Assembly (NCBI GenBank): GCA_021793315.1
Contig: JAJYSZ010000013.1
Coordinates: 1-53,177 of the forward strand
Source: Bacillota bacterium
GTDB taxonomy: Bacteria; Bacillota; Sulfobacillia; JAJZYS01; JAJYTV01
Direction of reading: 5' to 3'
DNA: 53,177 bases
A program made the translations under genes and the position numbers. The notes under the pieces were generated by a model that ran no database searches, was not told where the DNA came from, and saw only the letters and a list, made by a program, of their open reading frames with translations. Within the stretch, counting starts at the first letter, position 1. Every line of letters begins with the position of its first letter. This document shows, piece after piece, positions 35,137-46,294 of this stretch.

Positions 35137-36314
35137 AGCTCTACCTTCTCCTGGAAGATGTCAGCAATGCGCTCCCGGACGGAGTCGAGCGGGATGTCGT
35201 GGAGGAGGGAGGCGAGGAAGCCGGCGACGATGAGGCGTCTTGCCTCCACCGGCGCAATGCCCCGCGACTCCATATAGTAGATCTGCACCGGGTCGACGGG
35301 TCCGGCGGACGCAGCGTGCCCCGCACTCACTTCCCACTCGGAGATCTCGAGCTCGGGGATGAGGTCGGCGCGTGCCTCCTCCGACAGCATCAGGGTGTGC
35401 TCGTGCTGCCAGCCGCTTGCGCCCTTGGCGCTCTTGCGGATGACACTGTTCGCGTTGTAGACGGCCCTTGCCTTCCCCTGCAGCACGCCGCGCGCCTCGA
35501 TGTCGCTCGTCGTGTGCTGGCCCTCATGCACCATGATGTGGGTGAAGTCGTAATGCTGGCGGCGGCCGCCGAAGAAGCTTGCCAGCACCCGGGCCTCCGC
35601 TCCGGTACCGCGCAGGTAGGTGCGGGTGTCCGCGACCGCGAGGCGTGCACCGACGTCGGCGAGAATCCACTGTAGCTTGGCGTCGCGACCCAGTTCGGCC
35701 CTGCGCGGCCAGTAGGTCTGCGTGCGACCGGGCAAGCGCTGGAACTCGGTGTAGTTCAGCGCGGCGTTTGCGCCGAGCACGATCTCCACGGCGCCGCGGA
35801 CCGACGCCTCGGCACCGGGCTCGCCGCGCAGTTCGACGACCATGTCCGCCCGTGCACCTTCCTCCAGCACCACGAGCACGTGGGGCGCGTAAAGCACCCC
35901 GCCCTGAAGTTCGATCGATACTTGAAGCGGCTCCTTGAGCTCGACGCCCCGCCCCACCCGGCAGAAAACTCCGCCCGAGAACGTGGCGAGGTGAAGTGCG
36001 TGCAGCCGGCTCTCGCGTTCCGCGAAAAGCCGACCGAGATGCTTCTCCACTTCCGCGCGCCCCTGGCTGATCGCCACGCTCAGGTCGAGGACCTCGGCGC
36101 CGGCCGACAGGGACCCGACCGAGACCCGAGGCGCCTGCGCCAGGTCCGGTGTCACGAACCCGGCCGACTCGAGAGGGGTTTGCTTGGCGTGGGGCAGCGG
36201 CAGCTCGAGCGCCTCCCCGAGGGCGGCAAGGCGGCGCGCGACGAGCCAGGCCGGCTCGGCAGCCGCAAAGGTCGAGATCTGCTCGGGCGTCAGTTCCACG
36301 AGAGTGCCTGCCAT
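35133..36314 (-). CDS. sufD: Fe-S cluster assembly protein SufD
   Basis: Start at MAGTLVELTPEQISTF; HYDFTHIMVHEGQHTTSDIEARGVLQGKARAVYNANSVIRKSAKGASGWQHEHTLMLSEEARADLIPELEI. Confidence 0.95.
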   Translation of the reverse strand: MAGTLVELTPEQISTFAAAEPAWLVARRLAALGEALELPLPHAKQTPLESAGFVTPDLAQAPRVSVGSLSAGAEVLDLSVAISQGRAEVEKHLGRLFAERESRLHALHLATFSGGVFCRVGRGVELKEPLQVSIELQGGVLYAPHVLVVLEEGARADMVVELRGEPGAEASVRGAVEIVLGANAALNYTEFQRLPGRTQTYWPRRAELGRDAKLQWILADVGARLAVADTRTYLRGTGAEARVLASFFGGRRQHYDFTHIMVHEGQHTTSDIEARGVLQGKARAVYNANSVIRKSAKGASGWQHEHTLMLSEEARADLIPELEISEWEVSAGHAASAGPVDPVQIYYMESRGIAPVEARRLIVAGFLASLLHDIPLDSVRERIADIFQEKVEL

Positions 36315-36315
36315 C

Positions 36316-37098
<783 letters not shown>

Positions 37099-37123
37099 GT
37101 CCAGGTCGCTCCCCTCGGGGTCA

Positions 37124-38125
37124 CTAATCCCTACTCAAACAGTCATCTTTCGGACCCATCTTACACATGGCCTCTTGCTCTGTCAAACGGCCAGACGGCC
37201 ACTTGGAAGGGGGCAATTGTTCATCCTGCGCGCCTTCCGCCGCCGAATGCGGCAGGCTGCCGACGCGGGCGAGATAGACGCCCGTCAGCGAGAGCGCGCC
37301 TCCCAGCCCCACCCATACCGTAAGCGGCGCGCCGAGCAGCCAGGCCGCCGCCAAGGCAGCAATCACGGGCTCCGCGTTCAAGTAGACCAGCACGCGGCTC
37401 GGCCCTAGTCTCCCCGTTGCACCCTGCCAGAACGTCAAACCAAAGACCGTGACCGGCAAGGCCGAGTAGAGCACTGCGAGCGTCGGCCAGCCGATCCGCG
37501 TCTGTCCCAGTCCCGTAATCGCCGCGGGTAGCAGCAAGGCGAGTCCGAACAGCGACTGCCACGACGTCACGGTAAGCGGCGGCAGGCGCCGGACGAGCGG
37601 CGCGGAGAGCACTCCGTAGACCGCCCAGAGCAAGGCGGCACCCAGGGCCGCCAGGTCGCCGAGCAGCGGATGCGGCGCCGCCGCCGCCGCGTGACCGCGG
37701 CCCGCCAGGACGACGATCGTCGCCCCGGCGATGCCGAGTGCCACGCCGAGCCAGTTGCCCGGCCGCAGACGATCCGCACCGCTGAGATGTCCCCAAACCG
37801 CGCCGATGGCCGGCGAGAGCGTCATCAGGACCGCCGCCGACGCGACATCCGTCCAGGCAATCGCGCTCGTGAACAGGTACTGATAGAGCGAGATGCCGAT
37901 GAGACCGCTCACCGCGAGCGGCCAAAGATCGCTGCGGGCGACTTTCATGCCGCCCTGCCGCGCGGCCAGCAGCCAAAGCGCAGGAAAGGCGATGACGAAC
38001 CGGAAGGCGGTGAAGACGGTCGGCGGCAAATCGCCGACGCCGATCTTCACCGCCAGGAAGTTGAGGCTCCAGATCAGGATCGTCAGCCAGAGGCCAGCCT
38101 CCTGCCAGAAGCCTCTACGCGCCAT
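37124..38125 (-). CDS. EamA/DMT superfamily transporter
   Basis: 333 aa, ~10 TMs with duplicated EamA-like halves (LWLTILIWSLNFLAVKIGV.., LAALGAALLWAVYGVLSAPLVRR..). Confidence 0.88.
   Translation of the reverse strand: MARRGFWQEAGLWLTILIWSLNFLAVKIGVGDLPPTVFTAFRFVIAFPALWLLAARQGGMKVARSDLWPLAVSGLIGISLYQYLFTSAIAWTDVASAAVLMTLSPAIGAVWGHLSGADRLRPGNWLGVALGIAGATIVVLAGRGHAAAAAPHPLLGDLAALGAALLWAVYGVLSAPLVRRLPPLTVTSWQSLFGLALLLPAAITGLGQTRIGWPTLAVLYSALPVTVFGLTFWQGATGRLGPSRVLVYLNAEPVIAALAAAWLLGAPLTVWVGLGGALSLTGVYLARVGSLPHSAAEGAQDEQLPPSKWPSGRLTEQEAMCKMGPKDDCLSRD
37158..37186 (-). promoter_or_regulatory. Sigma-A-type promoter TTGACA-N17-TAAGAT for the suf operon
   Basis: Minus strand ttgaca gagcaagaggccatgtg taagat, inside the 3' end of the EamA gene. 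Confidence 0.7.
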
Positions 38126-38128
38126 GTC

Positions 38129-39301
38129 TTAGAGGATGCCGATGGCGTGGCCCGCCTTCGCGAAGGCGTCCAGGGCCTGCTCGAGATCGTCCTTGGAATG
38201 GGCGGCAGACACGATGGTGCGCACGCGAGCCTGGCCGCGCGGCACGGTCGGGAAGGCGATGCCCTGCGCGAACACGCCGCTTTCGAACAGCCGGTCCGAG
38301 AACTCCATGGCCGCGCGCTCCTCGCCGATGATCACCGGGGTGATCGGCGTCTCCGACTTGCCGGTGTCGAAGCCCAGCGCCTTGAGTCCCTCCTTGAAGG
38401 TACGGGCGTTCTCCCACAGCCTGGCGATCAACTCCGGCTCCTGCTCCATGATGTTGATGGCCTCGATGGCTGCCGCCGTCACGGCGGGCGGGTGCGACGT
38501 GCTGAAGAGGAACGGCCGGCCGCGGTGGATCAGAAGGTCGACGAGGCCGCGCGTCGTAGCGACGTAGCCGCCGAGCACGCCGACCGCCTTTGAGAGGGTG
38601 CCAACCTGCACGTCGATCTGTCCCTGCAGGCCGAAGTGGTGGACGCTGCCCTGGCCGTTCTTGCCGAGCACGCCGGAGGAATGCGCGTCGTCGACGTAGC
38701 TGATGGCGTCATACTGCTTGCAGAGCCTGGCGATCTCGGGCAGCGGCGCGATGTCGCCATCCATGCTGAAGACGCCGTCCGTGATGACGAGCCGGCGGCG
38801 GTAGCCCCGGGTGTCCTTCAGCTGTTGCTCGAGCTCGGCCATGTTCTTGTGGGCGAAGCGCCGGATCTCGGCGCGCGTAAGACGGCAGCCGTCGATGATC
38901 GAAGCGTGGTTCAGGGCGTCGGAGATGATGACATCGCCCTCGCCCACCAGCACCGGGATCACACCGGAGTTGCAGGTGAAGCCGCTCTGGAACACGATGC
39001 AGGCCTCGGTGCCCTTGAACTTGGCGAGGCGGCGCTCGAGCTCCAGATGCATCTCCATGGTGCCGATGATGGTGCGCACCGCGGCCGTGCCGGCGCCCCA
39101 GCGCTCGGTGGCGGCGATCGCGGCCTTCTTCAGTCGGGGATCGTTCGCAAGGCCGAGGTAGTCGTTGGAGCTCATGTTGATGACGCTCTTGCCGTCGATC
39201 ACGGCACGCGGGCCCTGGGGAGAACTCAGGACGCGCAGCGGGCGGAAAACGCCCTGGCGCTTCAGTTCATCGATCTCCTGCGCTACGAAATCGAGTGACA
39301 T
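38129..39301 (-). CDS. kbl: Glycine C-acetyltransferase (2-amino-3-ketobutyrate CoA ligase)
   Basis: 390 aa; [72 protein letters not shown]. Confidence 0.92.
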   Translation of the reverse strand: MSLDFVAQEIDELKRQGVFRPLRVLSSPQGPRAVIDGKSVINMSSNDYLGLANDPRLKKAAIAATERWGAGTAAVRTIIGTMEMHLELERRLAKFKGTEACIVFQSGFTCNSGVIPVLVGEGDVIISDALNHASIIDGCRLTRAEIRRFAHKNMAELEQQLKDTRGYRRRLVITDGVFSMDGDIAPLPEIARLCKQYDAISYVDDAHSSGVLGKNGQGSVHHFGLQGQIDVQVGTLSKAVGVLGGYVATTRGLVDLLIHRGRPFLFSTSHPPAVTAAAIEAINIMEQEPELIARLWENARTFKEGLKALGFDTGKSETPITPVIIGEERAAMEFSDRLFESGVFAQGIAFPTVPRGQARVRTIVSAAHSKDDLEQALDAFAKAGHAIGIL

Positions 39302-39413
39302 GTGGATGCTCCCTTCCGTCTCTTGTGAATCTCCGCCCCTGGGTGCTGCCTTGGTCTTCCCGACCGCCGCATGTCTACTGCCGCCTACGCCTCCTGCAAT
39401 CTCTAACGCCGCC

Positions 39414-40193
39414 TCACGCCTCCGCGAGGTACCGGCGAAGGTCCCCGGATCCGATTCGCATGCCCACGAAGAAGGAGCCGAAGAGCGCGTATACGGCGCT
39501 CACCTCGTCGAAGCGCATCTCATAGATGATCTTCTTGAATTGCAGAGGATCGTCGGAAAAGAGATCGACGCCCCACTCCCAGTCGTCCAGGCCCATCGAG
39601 CCCGTGATGATCTGCCGCACCCGATCGGCGTAGCTGTGGCCGATGGTGCCGTGGCTGCGCATCAGGTCCCTGCGCGCCGCGGCGTCGAGCATGTACCAGT
39701 TGTGTGGCTCGCCGCGCAGCTTGCTCATCGGATAGAAGCAGACGTACCGGCTTTGGGGAAGATCGGGCTCAAGGCGTCGGCGAAGAGCCGCCTCGGCCTC
39801 CCGTAGGGCTTCCTCGGTGCGAGGCGCCGCGGTGTGCGTCGACAACTCGACGACGGAAAAGTAGGAATAGGCCGGTAAGAGGTAGCTGCCGATGGCGCTT
39901 TTCGCCCAGGCGTTCTCGACCGCGGCGAGCTCCTCAAGCGTCGGCCTGAAGTGCACGCCCATGAGATCGGCCTTGTGGCCGAGCAGCCAGTAGTGGCCGC
40001 TCGAGCCGAGGTGATCGGCCTCTTTCGCCTGCTCCCTCGCCATCAGCTCTTCGGCCTCGGCCAGCAGCGCGTCGCGACTGCCCGCCTGCAGCGCCTGCCA
40101 GCGTGGCCAGTCGACACGGTAGAGGCTATGCAGGCAGAACCAGCCGTCCAGCGTCTCCGGTGCCTTCGCCACCTTGATCTTCACCCCGTTCAT
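39414..40193 (-). CDS. hemQ: Coproheme decarboxylase HemQ (chlorite dismutase-like)
   Basis: [113 protein letters not shown]. Confidence 0.95.
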   Translation of the reverse strand: MNGVKIKVAKAPETLDGWFCLHSLYRVDWPRWQALQAGSRDALLAEAEELMAREQAKEADHLGSSGHYWLLGHKADLMGVHFRPTLEELAAVENAWAKSAIGSYLLPAYSYFSVVELSTHTAAPRTEEALREAEAALRRRLEPDLPQSRYVCFYPMSKLRGEPHNWYMLDAAARRDLMRSHGTIGHSYADRVRQIITGSMGLDDWEWGVDLFSDDPLQFKKIIYEMRFDEVSAVYALFGSFFVGMRIGSGDLRRYLAEA

Positions 40194-40316
40194 TGTACAT
40201 CTCGCCGCAAGCAGGTCAGCCTGCGGAAGGACCCTCATCCCTGGCCGATCGGTCGCCCCTGCAGGTACAGGCGGGCCGCCGTCCAAACCTTCAACGAAAG
40301 AAGGTGGCACCTCGCC

Positions 40317-41330
40317 ATGCGCATTCTGGTGATCGGCGGATCCGGGCTGATCGGGCGTCAGCTCGTGCCGCATCTCCTGGCCCAGGGTCACGACGTTGTC
40401 GTGCTGTCGCGCGGCAACCGGACGATCGAAGGAGCGGGGGCGCAACATGTGCGCGCCGACCGCCGGGACGCCTTGGCCGTAAGCCGCGCGGTCGAGGGCA
40501 CGTTCGACGCCCTGATCGACAATGTCGCCTATGCGCCGGAGGATGCAAGGTCTGTTCTCACAGCCCTCGAAGGCCGCATCGGACATTATGTGCTGACGAG
40601 CACCGCGTTTGTCCATCCCGCCCTGGACGCCGGACCCGCTGGGCCCTCCGCGCCGCTCAGGGAGCGAGACGCGCCACCCGCGACCCTCCCGGCGGACGGG
40701 CGGGATGCCTCGCCGCACGGCCGCTACGTCCAGGGCAAGCGGCTCCTGGAAGCACGGCTCTACGAGGATTGCCGGCAACTCGGCCTTCCGCTCACCATCG
40801 TGCGCCCGGCGCCCCAGATCATGGGTCCCTACACCGAGGACGGGCGCTTCGCCTGGTTCTGGCTGCGCGCGCAGGACGGAGGGCCGATCTGGCTTCCGAC
40901 CGACGCGCGCCTGCACGCGGGTCCGTGCCAGGTCGCATTCTCGGGCGATGTCGCCCGCATCCTGGCGGCGGCCGCGGCCACCCCGCCGAGGACGTGCGCG
41001 GTCCACAACGCCGCGCAGCCGGAACTCTGGTCCTACGAGGAGTACCTTGGCCTCATGGCCGAGATCCTCGGCAGGACAGCGGACGTGCGTTACGCGACAA
41101 GAGACGCCCTGGACCGCTCACCGTTCGCGGTCGAGGGCGTCTACCGCCTGCCTCTGCCCTATCGCGTCGCGCTCGAAGTTTCCAGCGTGACCGACCGGCT
41201 CGCGTTCGCATGGACCCCGATGCGCACTTGGATGGCCCTGACCGGCGACTGGGTCAGCCGGTACTACGAAGACCGCCAGGAGCCCTGGTACCGCCTGCGG
41301 CCGCAGGAGCTCGCCTGGCCGGGACCCTGA
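40317..41330 (+). CDS. NAD-dependent epimerase/dehydratase family (extended SDR) protein
   Basis: MRILVIGGSGLIGRQLVPHLLAQGHDVVVLSRGNRTIEG (GxxGxxG Rossmann); NAPLTIVRPAPQIMGPY-like segment. Confidence 0.85.
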   Translation: MRILVIGGSGLIGRQLVPHLLAQGHDVVVLSRGNRTIEGAGAQHVRADRRDALAVSRAVEGTFDALIDNVAYAPEDARSVLTALEGRIGHYVLTSTAFVHPALDAGPAGPSAPLRERDAPPATLPADGRDASPHGRYVQGKRLLEARLYEDCRQLGLPLTIVRPAPQIMGPYTEDGRFAWFWLRAQDGGPIWLPTDARLHAGPCQVAFSGDVARILAAAAATPPRTCAVHNAAQPELWSYEEYLGLMAEILGRTADVRYATRDALDRSPFAVEGVYRLPLPYRVALEVSSVTDRLAFAWTPMRTWMALTGDWVSRYYEDRQEPWYRLRPQELAWPGP

Positions 41331-41363
41331 CCGGGCCACGGAGCCTTCGACACCACGGCGCGC

Positions 41364-42065
41364 TCAGGCGAGGGCATCCGCCCAGATCGACTGCAGGTCG
41401 GCGATGCTGCCGAAGCGCAGGCGCTCCGTCGGTTCGGGCCTGCCGCGCGGCGGCAGGACGAGGTGCACCGACATGCCCGCCGCGAGGGCGGGCATGTCCT
41501 GATCCTCGTCGTCCCCCACCATCAGGCACTCCTCAGCCGCCGCACCCACCGCGTCCGCCATCTCGAGGAAGTAGGAGCGGTGCGGCTTGGCGCTGCGGTT
41601 GTCCTCGAGGCAGGCGACGTGGTCGACCCAGTCGGTACGCACGCCCGCCCAGCGGAGGCGCTCCAGCATGACGTCGCGCGGGTAGATCGGCATCGTCGCG
41701 ACGACCACCTTGAGTCCGCGCTCGTGCACGGCCTGGACCACTTTGGCGGCGCCCGCGATGGGCTTCGCCATCTCCTTGAGCCCGGGCAGGATCTCCTTGG
41801 ACACACGATGGATGGAGCGCCAGAGCTCCGCCGGCGGCCGGTCCAGGGCGTCGCTCAATTTGCGCAGCAGGCAGACCTGGTTCGAATCCTCGTTCACCTC
41901 AGGAGCCAGCATGGCGTAGGTCGAGCCGGCCAGCACCGCCAGCCCGCGTTCCTTGTCCTCCGGCACCAGCCTCTCGGCGACCGACCGGGTGTACGTCTCG
42001 ATGAAGTTGTCGACGTCGATGTCGAGCAGAGTTCCGTCGAGATCGAAGAGCACGGCGCGAATCAT
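41364..42065 (-). CDS. HAD superfamily hydrolase
   Basis: MIRAVLFDLDGTLLDIDVDNFI..VVVATMPIYPRDVML..AKPHRSYFLEMADAVG..CLMVGDDEDQDMPAL. Confidence 0.9.
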   Translation of the reverse strand: MIRAVLFDLDGTLLDIDVDNFIETYTRSVAERLVPEDKERGLAVLAGSTYAMLAPEVNEDSNQVCLLRKLSDALDRPPAELWRSIHRVSKEILPGLKEMAKPIAGAAKVVQAVHERGLKVVVATMPIYPRDVMLERLRWAGVRTDWVDHVACLEDNRSAKPHRSYFLEMADAVGAAAEECLMVGDDEDQDMPALAAGMSVHLVLPPRGRPEPTERLRFGSIADLQSIWADALA

Positions 42066-42133
42066 GGACGACCTCCTCGCAGGCAAGACTGGCGGCCCGC
42101 CGGCTGGCGAGCCTCCTTGCGGGCCGGGGCGGA

Positions 42134-43630
42134 TCAGAAGTACTGCATCGGCTGATCGTTGAGGTCCGCGATGACCGTCTTCGTCTCGAGAAACGCCTCC
42201 ACGCCCTCGGTGCCAAGGTCCCGCCCGTAGCCGCTCTGCTTGAACCCCCCAAAGGGTGCGGTGGGCGTGAGCACCTGGTAGGCGTTGAGCCAGATGGTGC
42301 CGGCGTCGAGCTGCTGCGAGAGCCGCAGAGCCCGGCGCACGTCCTGGGTCCAGACAGCGGCCGCAAGGCCGTACATGGTGCCGTTCGCGATCTTGAGGGC
42401 CTCTTCGTCGCGGTCGAAGGGGATGATCGCCGCCACCGGTCCGAAGATTTCCTCCTGGGCGATGCTCGACCCGGGATCGACGTCCCGGAACACGGTCGGC
42501 TGGAAGAAGTAGCCGCCCGCCTCCCACTGCTGCGCGCTACCGAGAACGGGCTTGAGGCCCGCCGCCACCGCCTTGCCGACGTAGCCAGCGACGCGTCCGT
42601 ACTGCGCACGGCTGACCAGCGGGCCGAGGTCGGTCATCTGGTCTTCCGCGTCACCGACGATGAGGTCTCCGGCTCTTTGCGCCACCGCCTCGACGAAGCG
42701 GTCGTAGAGCGGCCGCTGCACCAGGATGCGGCTGCCCGCCTGGCAGACCTGTCCCGAGTTGAAGAAGATGCCGAAGAGAGCTCCCGAAACGGCATCGTCG
42801 AGGTTCGCGTCGGCGAAGACGATGTTGGGGGACTTGCCTCCCAGTTCGAGGGAAACGCGCTTGAGGCTCCTCGCCGCTTCGGCGGCGACGGCGCGACCCG
42901 TCTCCGTGTTGCCCGTCAGGGCAACCTTCGCCACCCGCGGATCGCGCACCAGCGCGGAACCGACGGCATCGCCGCCCGGCAACACGGAAAGCACGCCTTC
43001 CGGCAGTCCGGCCTCACGCGCGGCGTCGGCAAGCGCGAGCGCCACGAGCGGGGTCTCGGGCGCCGGCTTCAGGATCGCCGTCGCGCCCGCAGCGAGGCAG
43101 GCTGCCACCTTCCAGGCCGGCATCAGCAAGGGGAAGTTCCAGGGCGTGATCAGGGCGGCCACCCCGACCGGCTGCTTCTGCGTCCAGGTCATGTAGCGGG
43201 TTGTGGCGCCCTGCAGGCTGAAGGGCAGCGTCCGGCCGTGCACCAGCGTACCGGCCGCAGCGAAGAAGTCGAAGGCGTCGGCCGCCATCGGAATCTCGAT
43301 GAAGCGGGCGGCGGAAAGTGGCATGCCGCTTTCGCGCGCCACGAGCCGCGCAAGCTCGATCGTGCGCTCGCGCAACTTGCTCGCGATGCCTGAAAGGATG
43401 CGCTGGCGTTCGAGGACGGGCAGGCTGCGCCAGACGCCTGCCTCGTGAGCCCCAAGCGCCACCCCGACCGCGGCGTCGACATCCGCCTCGCCGCTCTCCG
43501 CCACCTCCGTGAACGGTTCGCCCGTCGAGGGGTTGAGATCCGGCGAGACGGCGCCGCCCGACGCCGGACACCGTTCGCCGCCCAGCGAAAGGCGTCCGTC
43601 CAGGAGATCGGCCTTGATCTCCACGCTCAA
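42134..43630 (-). CDS. Aldehyde dehydrogenase (catalytically intact motif)
   Basis: 498 aa; ALITPWNFPLLMPAWKVA, SLELGGKSPNIVFADANLDDAV, FFNSGQVCQAGSRILVQ, QEEIFGPVAAIIPF. Confidence 0.93.
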   Translation of the reverse strand: MSVEIKADLLDGRLSLGGERCPASGGAVSPDLNPSTGEPFTEVAESGEADVDAAVGVALGAHEAGVWRSLPVLERQRILSGIASKLRERTIELARLVARESGMPLSAARFIEIPMAADAFDFFAAAGTLVHGRTLPFSLQGATTRYMTWTQKQPVGVAALITPWNFPLLMPAWKVAACLAAGATAILKPAPETPLVALALADAAREAGLPEGVLSVLPGGDAVGSALVRDPRVAKVALTGNTETGRAVAAEAARSLKRVSLELGGKSPNIVFADANLDDAVSGALFGIFFNSGQVCQAGSRILVQRPLYDRFVEAVAQRAGDLIVGDAEDQMTDLGPLVSRAQYGRVAGYVGKAVAAGLKPVLGSAQQWEAGGYFFQPTVFRDVDPGSSIAQEEIFGPVAAIIPFDRDEEALKIANGTMYGLAAAVWTQDVRRALRLSQQLDAGTIWLNAYQVLTPTAPFGGFKQSGYGRDLGTEGVEAFLETKTVIADLNDQPMQYF

Positions 43631-44055
43631 GGCAGCACCAGATCCTCTCGCCCGAGGCTGCGGACGTGGCCCGGGTAGAGCGGGTAGATCTCGTCCAGAC
43701 TCGGCAGCAGCTTCATGGCGCGCGAGAGCGGCCCCGTGGCGCGGATCTGCTGGCGCGAGAGCGCCTGCGCGAGGTCGAGCTGGCCTTGCCAGAAGCGGTT
43801 CGCGAGGTCCGCGGCCTGATCGAAGATCAGCGTGGCGTCGGGCTGGTCAGGTCCGATGACGACATGAAAGTCCTTGCCGGTCACCCCCGGATCTTCCGGA
43901 ACCCAACTCACGAAGGCATCGGGATCGTGGAACTGGAAGCGCACGGTCCCCCCGACCTTGTGGATCAGGCTGGCCTGCGGCAGCGGGATCAGCGACTCGA
44001 AGAAGCTGCCGAGCACGCGGTAGAGTTCCTCGGTGTCTTGGAAGTAAGCGCCCAC
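43627..44055 (-). CDS. SCP2 sterol-binding domain protein
   Basis: 142 aa; VRFQFHDPDAFVSWV..DATLIFDQAADLANRFWQGQLDLAQALSRQQIRATGPLSRAMKLLPSLDEIYPLYPGHV. Confidence 0.75.
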   Translation of the reverse strand: MGAYFQDTEELYRVLGSFFESLIPLPQASLIHKVGGTVRFQFHDPDAFVSWVPEDPGVTGKDFHVVIGPDQPDATLIFDQAADLANRFWQGQLDLAQALSRQQIRATGPLSRAMKLLPSLDEIYPLYPGHVRSLGREDLVLP

Positions 44056-44073
44056 GACGTGTTCCTCCTGTTC

Positions 44074-45192
44074 TCAGCGGTCGTCGGAGATGCGCAGCAG
44101 CGGACGACCCGCCCTGCCATCGCGCATGGCAGCGAACGCCGAGTTGATCTCCTCGAGTTTGAAGGTCGGGCCAGCCAGGGCCGCAAGATCGAAGCTGCCC
44201 TGCCGGTAGGCCTCGAACAGCTCCGGCGCGTCGTCCGCCAGCACTCCGCCGCCGTACCAGGTGCCCGTGAGCGTCTTCTGCTGCGACGGGAAGGTGAAGG
44301 CGTTCAGCGCGACGTCCAGATGGGGCGGGCTCACGCCGACCACCACCGCTGTTCCGCCCGGCCTCAGAGCATTGAACGCCTGGGCGATCGTCTCCGGTGT
44401 CCCCACCACCTCGAACGCCTCGTCGACGCCGTAGCCACCGGTCAAGTCGAGGATGGTCTGCAGGGGATCCTGCACACCGACCTGCACGAGGTCGGTCGCT
44501 CCGTGCCGCTTCGCATCCTCGAGGCGCTCACGGGAGCGGTCGACCGCGATGATCCGCTCGGCACCATGCATGCGGGCCGCCATCACGACGCTCTGGCCGA
44601 CGCCACCGACGCCGATCACCGCCACCTGGCCGCCTTTGGGCATGCGGGCGGCGTGGGCCACCGCGCCGTAGCCAGTCGTCGCGCTGCAGCCGATCAGGGC
44701 CGCCAGCTCCAGCGGGATGTCGTCCGGCACCGGCACGACGCCCGCCGCCGGCACCAAGGCATACTGCGCGAACGCGCCCACGAGACTCATGACATGGAGC
44801 TCCTCGCCCTGCCGGCGGACAGCTTGCCGGCCGCGCCAGAGCGTCCCCTTTTCCGCCGCCTTCTTGGTCGTCTCGCACATTCCGGTCCAGCCTTGCCGGC
44901 AGGGAACGCACTCCTTACACTCGGGCAGCCAGGACAGCACCACCCGGTCGCCGGCCGCGATTCCCCCGACATCGGGACCCACCGCCGCAACGACACCTGC
45001 GCCCTCGTGTCCCAGGACCATCGGCACGGGCAAGGGCAGGTCACCCGTGATCACATGTTCATCCGTGTGGCAGATCCCGGCGACCGCGATGCGCACCAGC
45101 ACCTCTCCCGGCCCGGGCTCGTCCACCTCAACTTCCTCGATCCGCAGCGGCTCCTCGTAATCCCAAAGCACAGCCGCCAGCGCCTTTGGCAC
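44074..45192 (-). CDS. Zn-dependent alcohol dehydrogenase (class III-like)
   Basis: 372 aa; AGICHTDEHVITGDLPLPVPMVLGHEGAGVVAAVGPDV, CKECVPCRQGWTGMC, IGCSATTGYGAV, VIGVGGVGQSVVMAARMHGAERIIAVD. Confidence 0.94.
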   Translation of the reverse strand: MPKALAAVLWDYEEPLRIEEVEVDEPGPGEVLVRIAVAGICHTDEHVITGDLPLPVPMVLGHEGAGVVAAVGPDVGGIAAGDRVVLSWLPECKECVPCRQGWTGMCETTKKAAEKGTLWRGRQAVRRQGEELHVMSLVGAFAQYALVPAAGVVPVPDDIPLELAALIGCSATTGYGAVAHAARMPKGGQVAVIGVGGVGQSVVMAARMHGAERIIAVDRSRERLEDAKRHGATDLVQVGVQDPLQTILDLTGGYGVDEAFEVVGTPETIAQAFNALRPGGTAVVVGVSPPHLDVALNAFTFPSQQKTLTGTWYGGGVLADDAPELFEAYRQGSFDLAALAGPTFKLEEINSAFAAMRDGRAGRPLLRISDDR

Positions 45193-45217
45193 CTGCCAGC
45201 ACTTCCTTCCGGCTACT

Positions 45218-46294
45218 TCAGGCCATGGGAACGCGGGAGACGATCCTGCCGTCGACGCGCTCCATGATGTCGTCGAGGTCGCGCCCGGTGATCGTCAGTC
45301 CATGGTTCTTGAGACCGACCACCGCCCGGGACGGATCGTCGGCCTCGCGCACCGCCTGCGCTACGGCCTCCGCAAGCTCGATCGTGCCGCAGGGGTAGTT
45401 GATCTCGGTGGAGCGCACGCCGTCCATCCAGGCGTGCACATGGATGATGGCCCCTACTGTCGGGTGCTCACGGTAGATGATGTGGTGCTCGATGGCGTCC
45501 ACGGACACCCGGTGCCCCTTCATCCAGGAGGCCTGGGAGAGGCGCATCGCCTTGATCTCCGGGTCGAACGTCTTGACCATCTGCACGTCCTTGCCGACCT
45601 CGCGCAGGTTGGACTTGTCCACCCCGCTCGCGGACATCCAGAAGCGGCTGCGGTCATGGCGCGTGCTCAGGTTGCCGTAGGATAGGCCGCCAAGCTGGAA
45701 CAGCCGGTGCACATGGCGGTACTCCTCCGGCGGCAGGATCTCCTCGATCGGAAACGGCGTAGGCAGCACGCCCCAGCCGTCCAGGGTGCGGCCGGCCCGG
45801 TACAGCTGGTCGATCGCGTCGCCCCCGCCCCAGAGCTCTTCCTCGAGGTCGGAGTCGAAGACGTTGTCCACGATCAGATGCGACTGCGCGAGCGGCGTCA
45901 GCCTGTCGACCAGCTCCTGCATGTGCCTATCCGATTCGTACGGCGCCTTGGTCTCGTAGTAGCCGCGTTCGAGCGTGACGAAGTACGTCCGCGGATCGCG
46001 CTCGTCGCCGACGACGGCGATCAGCAGGTTGCCGAGGGAGCGGATCATCCATGCGTAAGCCCCGCGCAGGATGTCCTCGGGACTCTCCGGTAGGCGCAGG
46101 AGAGCGACGATATAGGTCGCCTGTGCCCGCCGCCGAAAGGGCCGCGGCTTGTCCGGGTCGACAAAGGAAAGGATCAGCTTTGCCTGTTCTGGAGACGTCT
46201 GCGTATGCCCGGCCGTCGTGAGTGCCTGCGAGAACCTGTTGGCAAACCCCTGCATGCAAGCGTCTGCCGGAGATCCGAAGAAACTGAAGTCCAA
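45218..46294 (-). CDS. Class II aldolase/adducin family protein with long N-terminal extension
   Basis: TTG start with GGAAGGGGG RBS; LSYGNLSTRHDRSRFWMSASGVDKSNL..HHIIYREHPTVGAIIHVHAWMDGVRSTEINYPCGTIELAEAVAQAVREADDPSRAVVGLKNHGLTITGRDLDDIMERV. Confidence 0.85.
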   Translation of the reverse strand: MDFSFFGSPADACMQGFANRFSQALTTAGHTQTSPEQAKLILSFVDPDKPRPFRRRAQATYIVALLRLPESPEDILRGAYAWMIRSLGNLLIAVVGDERDPRTYFVTLERGYYETKAPYESDRHMQELVDRLTPLAQSHLIVDNVFDSDLEEELWGGGDAIDQLYRAGRTLDGWGVLPTPFPIEEILPPEEYRHVHRLFQLGGLSYGNLSTRHDRSRFWMSASGVDKSNLREVGKDVQMVKTFDPEIKAMRLSQASWMKGHRVSVDAIEHHIIYREHPTVGAIIHVHAWMDGVRSTEINYPCGTIELAEAVAQAVREADDPSRAVVGLKNHGLTITGRDLDDIMERVDGRIVSRVPMA

